Shown: piece by piece, positions 63,096-64,000 of the stretch
Layout: every line of letters begins with the position of its first letter
Numbering within the stretch: the stretch's first letter is position 1
Origin: Alphaproteobacteria bacterium
GTDB lineage: Bacteria; Pseudomonadota; Alphaproteobacteria; JAVJRE01
Length of the DNA: 64,000 bases
Assembly: GCA_040218575.1 (NCBI GenBank)
Contig: JAVJRE010000002.1
Coordinates: 1-64,000 of the forward strand
Reading direction: 5' to 3'
Notes under the pieces: model-generated
Database searches by the model: none
The model's input: only the letters and a program-made list of their open reading frames with translations
Told to the model about the DNA's origin: nothing
Position numbers and translations under genes: made by a program

Positions 63096-63143
63096 CCGGC
63101 GACTGACCATGGCGGACGACCACGAGACAATGACAGGTGAAGA

Positions 63144-63566
63144 ATGATCTATCGCACACTGAGTGAGATCGAGAATGGCCACCGCGACGTGCGGGCGCCG
63201 ACATTTTCCAGCCGGCGCTTTCTTCTGAAGGATGACGGCATGGGATTTTCCATGCACGACACCGTGCTGTACGCCGGCAGCGAAACCTACATCTGGTACG
63301 CCAACCACAAGGAAGCGGTGTACTGCATAGAGGGCGAAGGCGAGCTGGAAGAGGTAGACAGCGGGCGCGTCCACAAGCTGCGTCCGGGCACCCTTTATGC
63401 CCTGGACGGCCATGAGAGGCACTGGCTGCGGGCGACAACGGATCTGCGGGTGATCTGTGTCTTTACGCCGGCCCTGACCGGCGGCGAAGTGCATGACGAA
63501 AACGGCACCTATCCGCTCATGGATGAAGATAGCGCCGCAAAAACCATGGCGGCCGCCGACCGCTAG
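63144..63566 (+). CDS. ectC: L-ectoine synthase
   Basis: Cyclises N-acetyl-diaminobutyrate to ectoine. The 140-residue cupin has MIYRTLSEIENGHRDVRAPTFSSRRFLLKDDGMGFSMHDTVLYAGSETYIWYANHKEAVYCIEGEGELEE, DSGRVHKLRPGTLYALDGHERHWLRA and a C-terminal CVFTPALTGGEVHDENGTYPL. Metal-site Glu (KEAVYC), Tyr and His (GHERHW) are present. AGGTGAAG precedes ATG 63144. Confidence 0.97.
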   Translation: MIYRTLSEIENGHRDVRAPTFSSRRFLLKDDGMGFSMHDTVLYAGSETYIWYANHKEAVYCIEGEGELEEVDSGRVHKLRPGTLYALDGHERHWLRATTDLRVICVFTPALTGGEVHDENGTYPLMDEDSAAKTMAAADR

Positions 63567-63612
63567 ACCGCCTTTCCCTTCCCCTTCCCCCAACCACCCA
63601 CAACAGAGAGCC

Positions 63613-64000
63613 ATGACCGATACCCTGATACCAGCCGAAGCTCCGACAACCACCGCCGCCGTCACCGCCGGCGCCGGGCCGAAGGACGCCTATCCGACGC
63701 GCCGCGACCGGGAACGCCTGATCACGCGCCGGGAGCCCGTCATCTTCGGCGACGGACAGCCGGTTGGCGACTATTCCCTGACGTCCGAACAGATGCAGCG
63801 CTATGCGGCCGACGGCTATCTGGTCGTACCGGACGTGTTCAGCCGCGAGGAATGCAGCGATCTGTTGCTGGACGTGGACCGTATGGCCAACGCCCCGGAA
63901 TTGCGCGCACGAGAGGAGCTCATTCGCGAGCCCGGCAGCACCGCGCCCCGCTCCATCTTCAGCCCGCAGCGCTTCTCCGACGCCTTTGACAGGGCATCCC
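63613..64000 (+). CDS. ectD: Ectoine hydroxylase (5' part only)
   Basis: Converts ectoine to 5-hydroxyectoine with iron and 2-oxoglutarate. The first 129 codons are in the window. KDAYPTRRDRERLITRREPVIFG and DYSLTSEQMQRYAADGYLVVPDVFSREECSDLL match the N-terminal region of EctD; the iron-binding HxD...H motif lies beyond the window edge. The start at 63613 has GAGAG upstream. An extra 25 Thr/Ala-rich residues precede the conserved part. ectD as the fourth gene of the operon is a standard arrangement. Confidence 0.93.
   Translation, partial: MTDTLIPAEAPTTTAAVTAGAGPKDAYPTRRDRERLITRREPVIFGDGQPVGDYSLTSEQMQRYAADGYLVVPDVFSREECSDLLLDVDRMANAPELRAREELIREPGSTAPRSIFSPQRFSDAFDRAS

Noticed and set aside
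1-64000. CRISPR arrays, prophage, transposase genes or integrases
   Set aside because: No regularly spaced repeats, no phage structural genes and no transposase or integrase motifs were seen on either strand.

Overview
The window is high-GC chromosomal DNA, densely coded, with long runs of co-oriented genes that often overlap as ATGA, GTGA or TGATG. Gene content and order point to an alphaproteobacterium, probably of Rhodospirillales type. Markers are the fabH-plsX-rpmF-DUF177-cytochrome bc1 chaperone block, the ribD-ribE-ribBA-ribH-nusB-thiL block, the rpoZ-rsh-pdxJ-acpS-lepB-rnc-era-recO block, MucR, LdtR, RpoH2 and a DUF6898 gene. The ectoine/hydroxyectoine operon at the right edge suggests a marine or salt-stressed habitat. 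I saw no prophage, insertion sequence or CRISPR array.

Layout. 1-438 is the start of a Tat-exported substrate-binding protein. 895-6507 is a fatty-acid (DSF-type) signalling locus: an RpfF-like synthase faces an RpfC-like hybrid kinase, which is translationally coupled to a receiver-PAS-kinase protein where RpfG (HD-GYP) would be expected. A flavin oxidoreductase and tRNA-Pro(GGG) follow. 8280-13147 carries merR, ihfA, fabH, plsX, rpmF, a DUF177 gene and a bc1 chaperone. 13384-18178 holds bamE, hppA, an MFS transporter and a membrane-anchored protein of unknown function. 18263-26128 is one leftward series: rpiB, glyA, nrdR, ribD, ribE, a degenerate ribBA, ribH, nusB, thiL. 26482-30163 is regulatory (MucR, a Cys-rich MarR, RpoH2, rhodanese, LdtR). 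30424-38534 has hemB, a DMT exporter, an Ntn-hydrolase acylase, motAB, bpt and bioY. 38567-50964 runs leftward from folK and rpoZ through rsh, lepB, rnc, era, recO and a DadA-like enzyme to parC. 51077-58976 has NYN-domain, udgB, smpB, dapA, threonine dehydratase, pepN and small proteins. 59143-64000 has an OmpA-family barrel protein and ectABCD (ectD cut by the window end).

Most of the window is ordinary core metabolism. Three features stand out: (i) the RpfF/RpfC-like pair with an unusual third component and a perfect 10-bp inverted repeat of CtrA-box type upstream; (ii) a RibBA homologue inside the riboflavin operon whose two catalytic halves both appear to have lost active-site residues; (iii) an ectoine operon behind an AT-rich island, starting with an EctA that has a long C-terminal extension. 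All calls come from reading the sequence; no database search was run.
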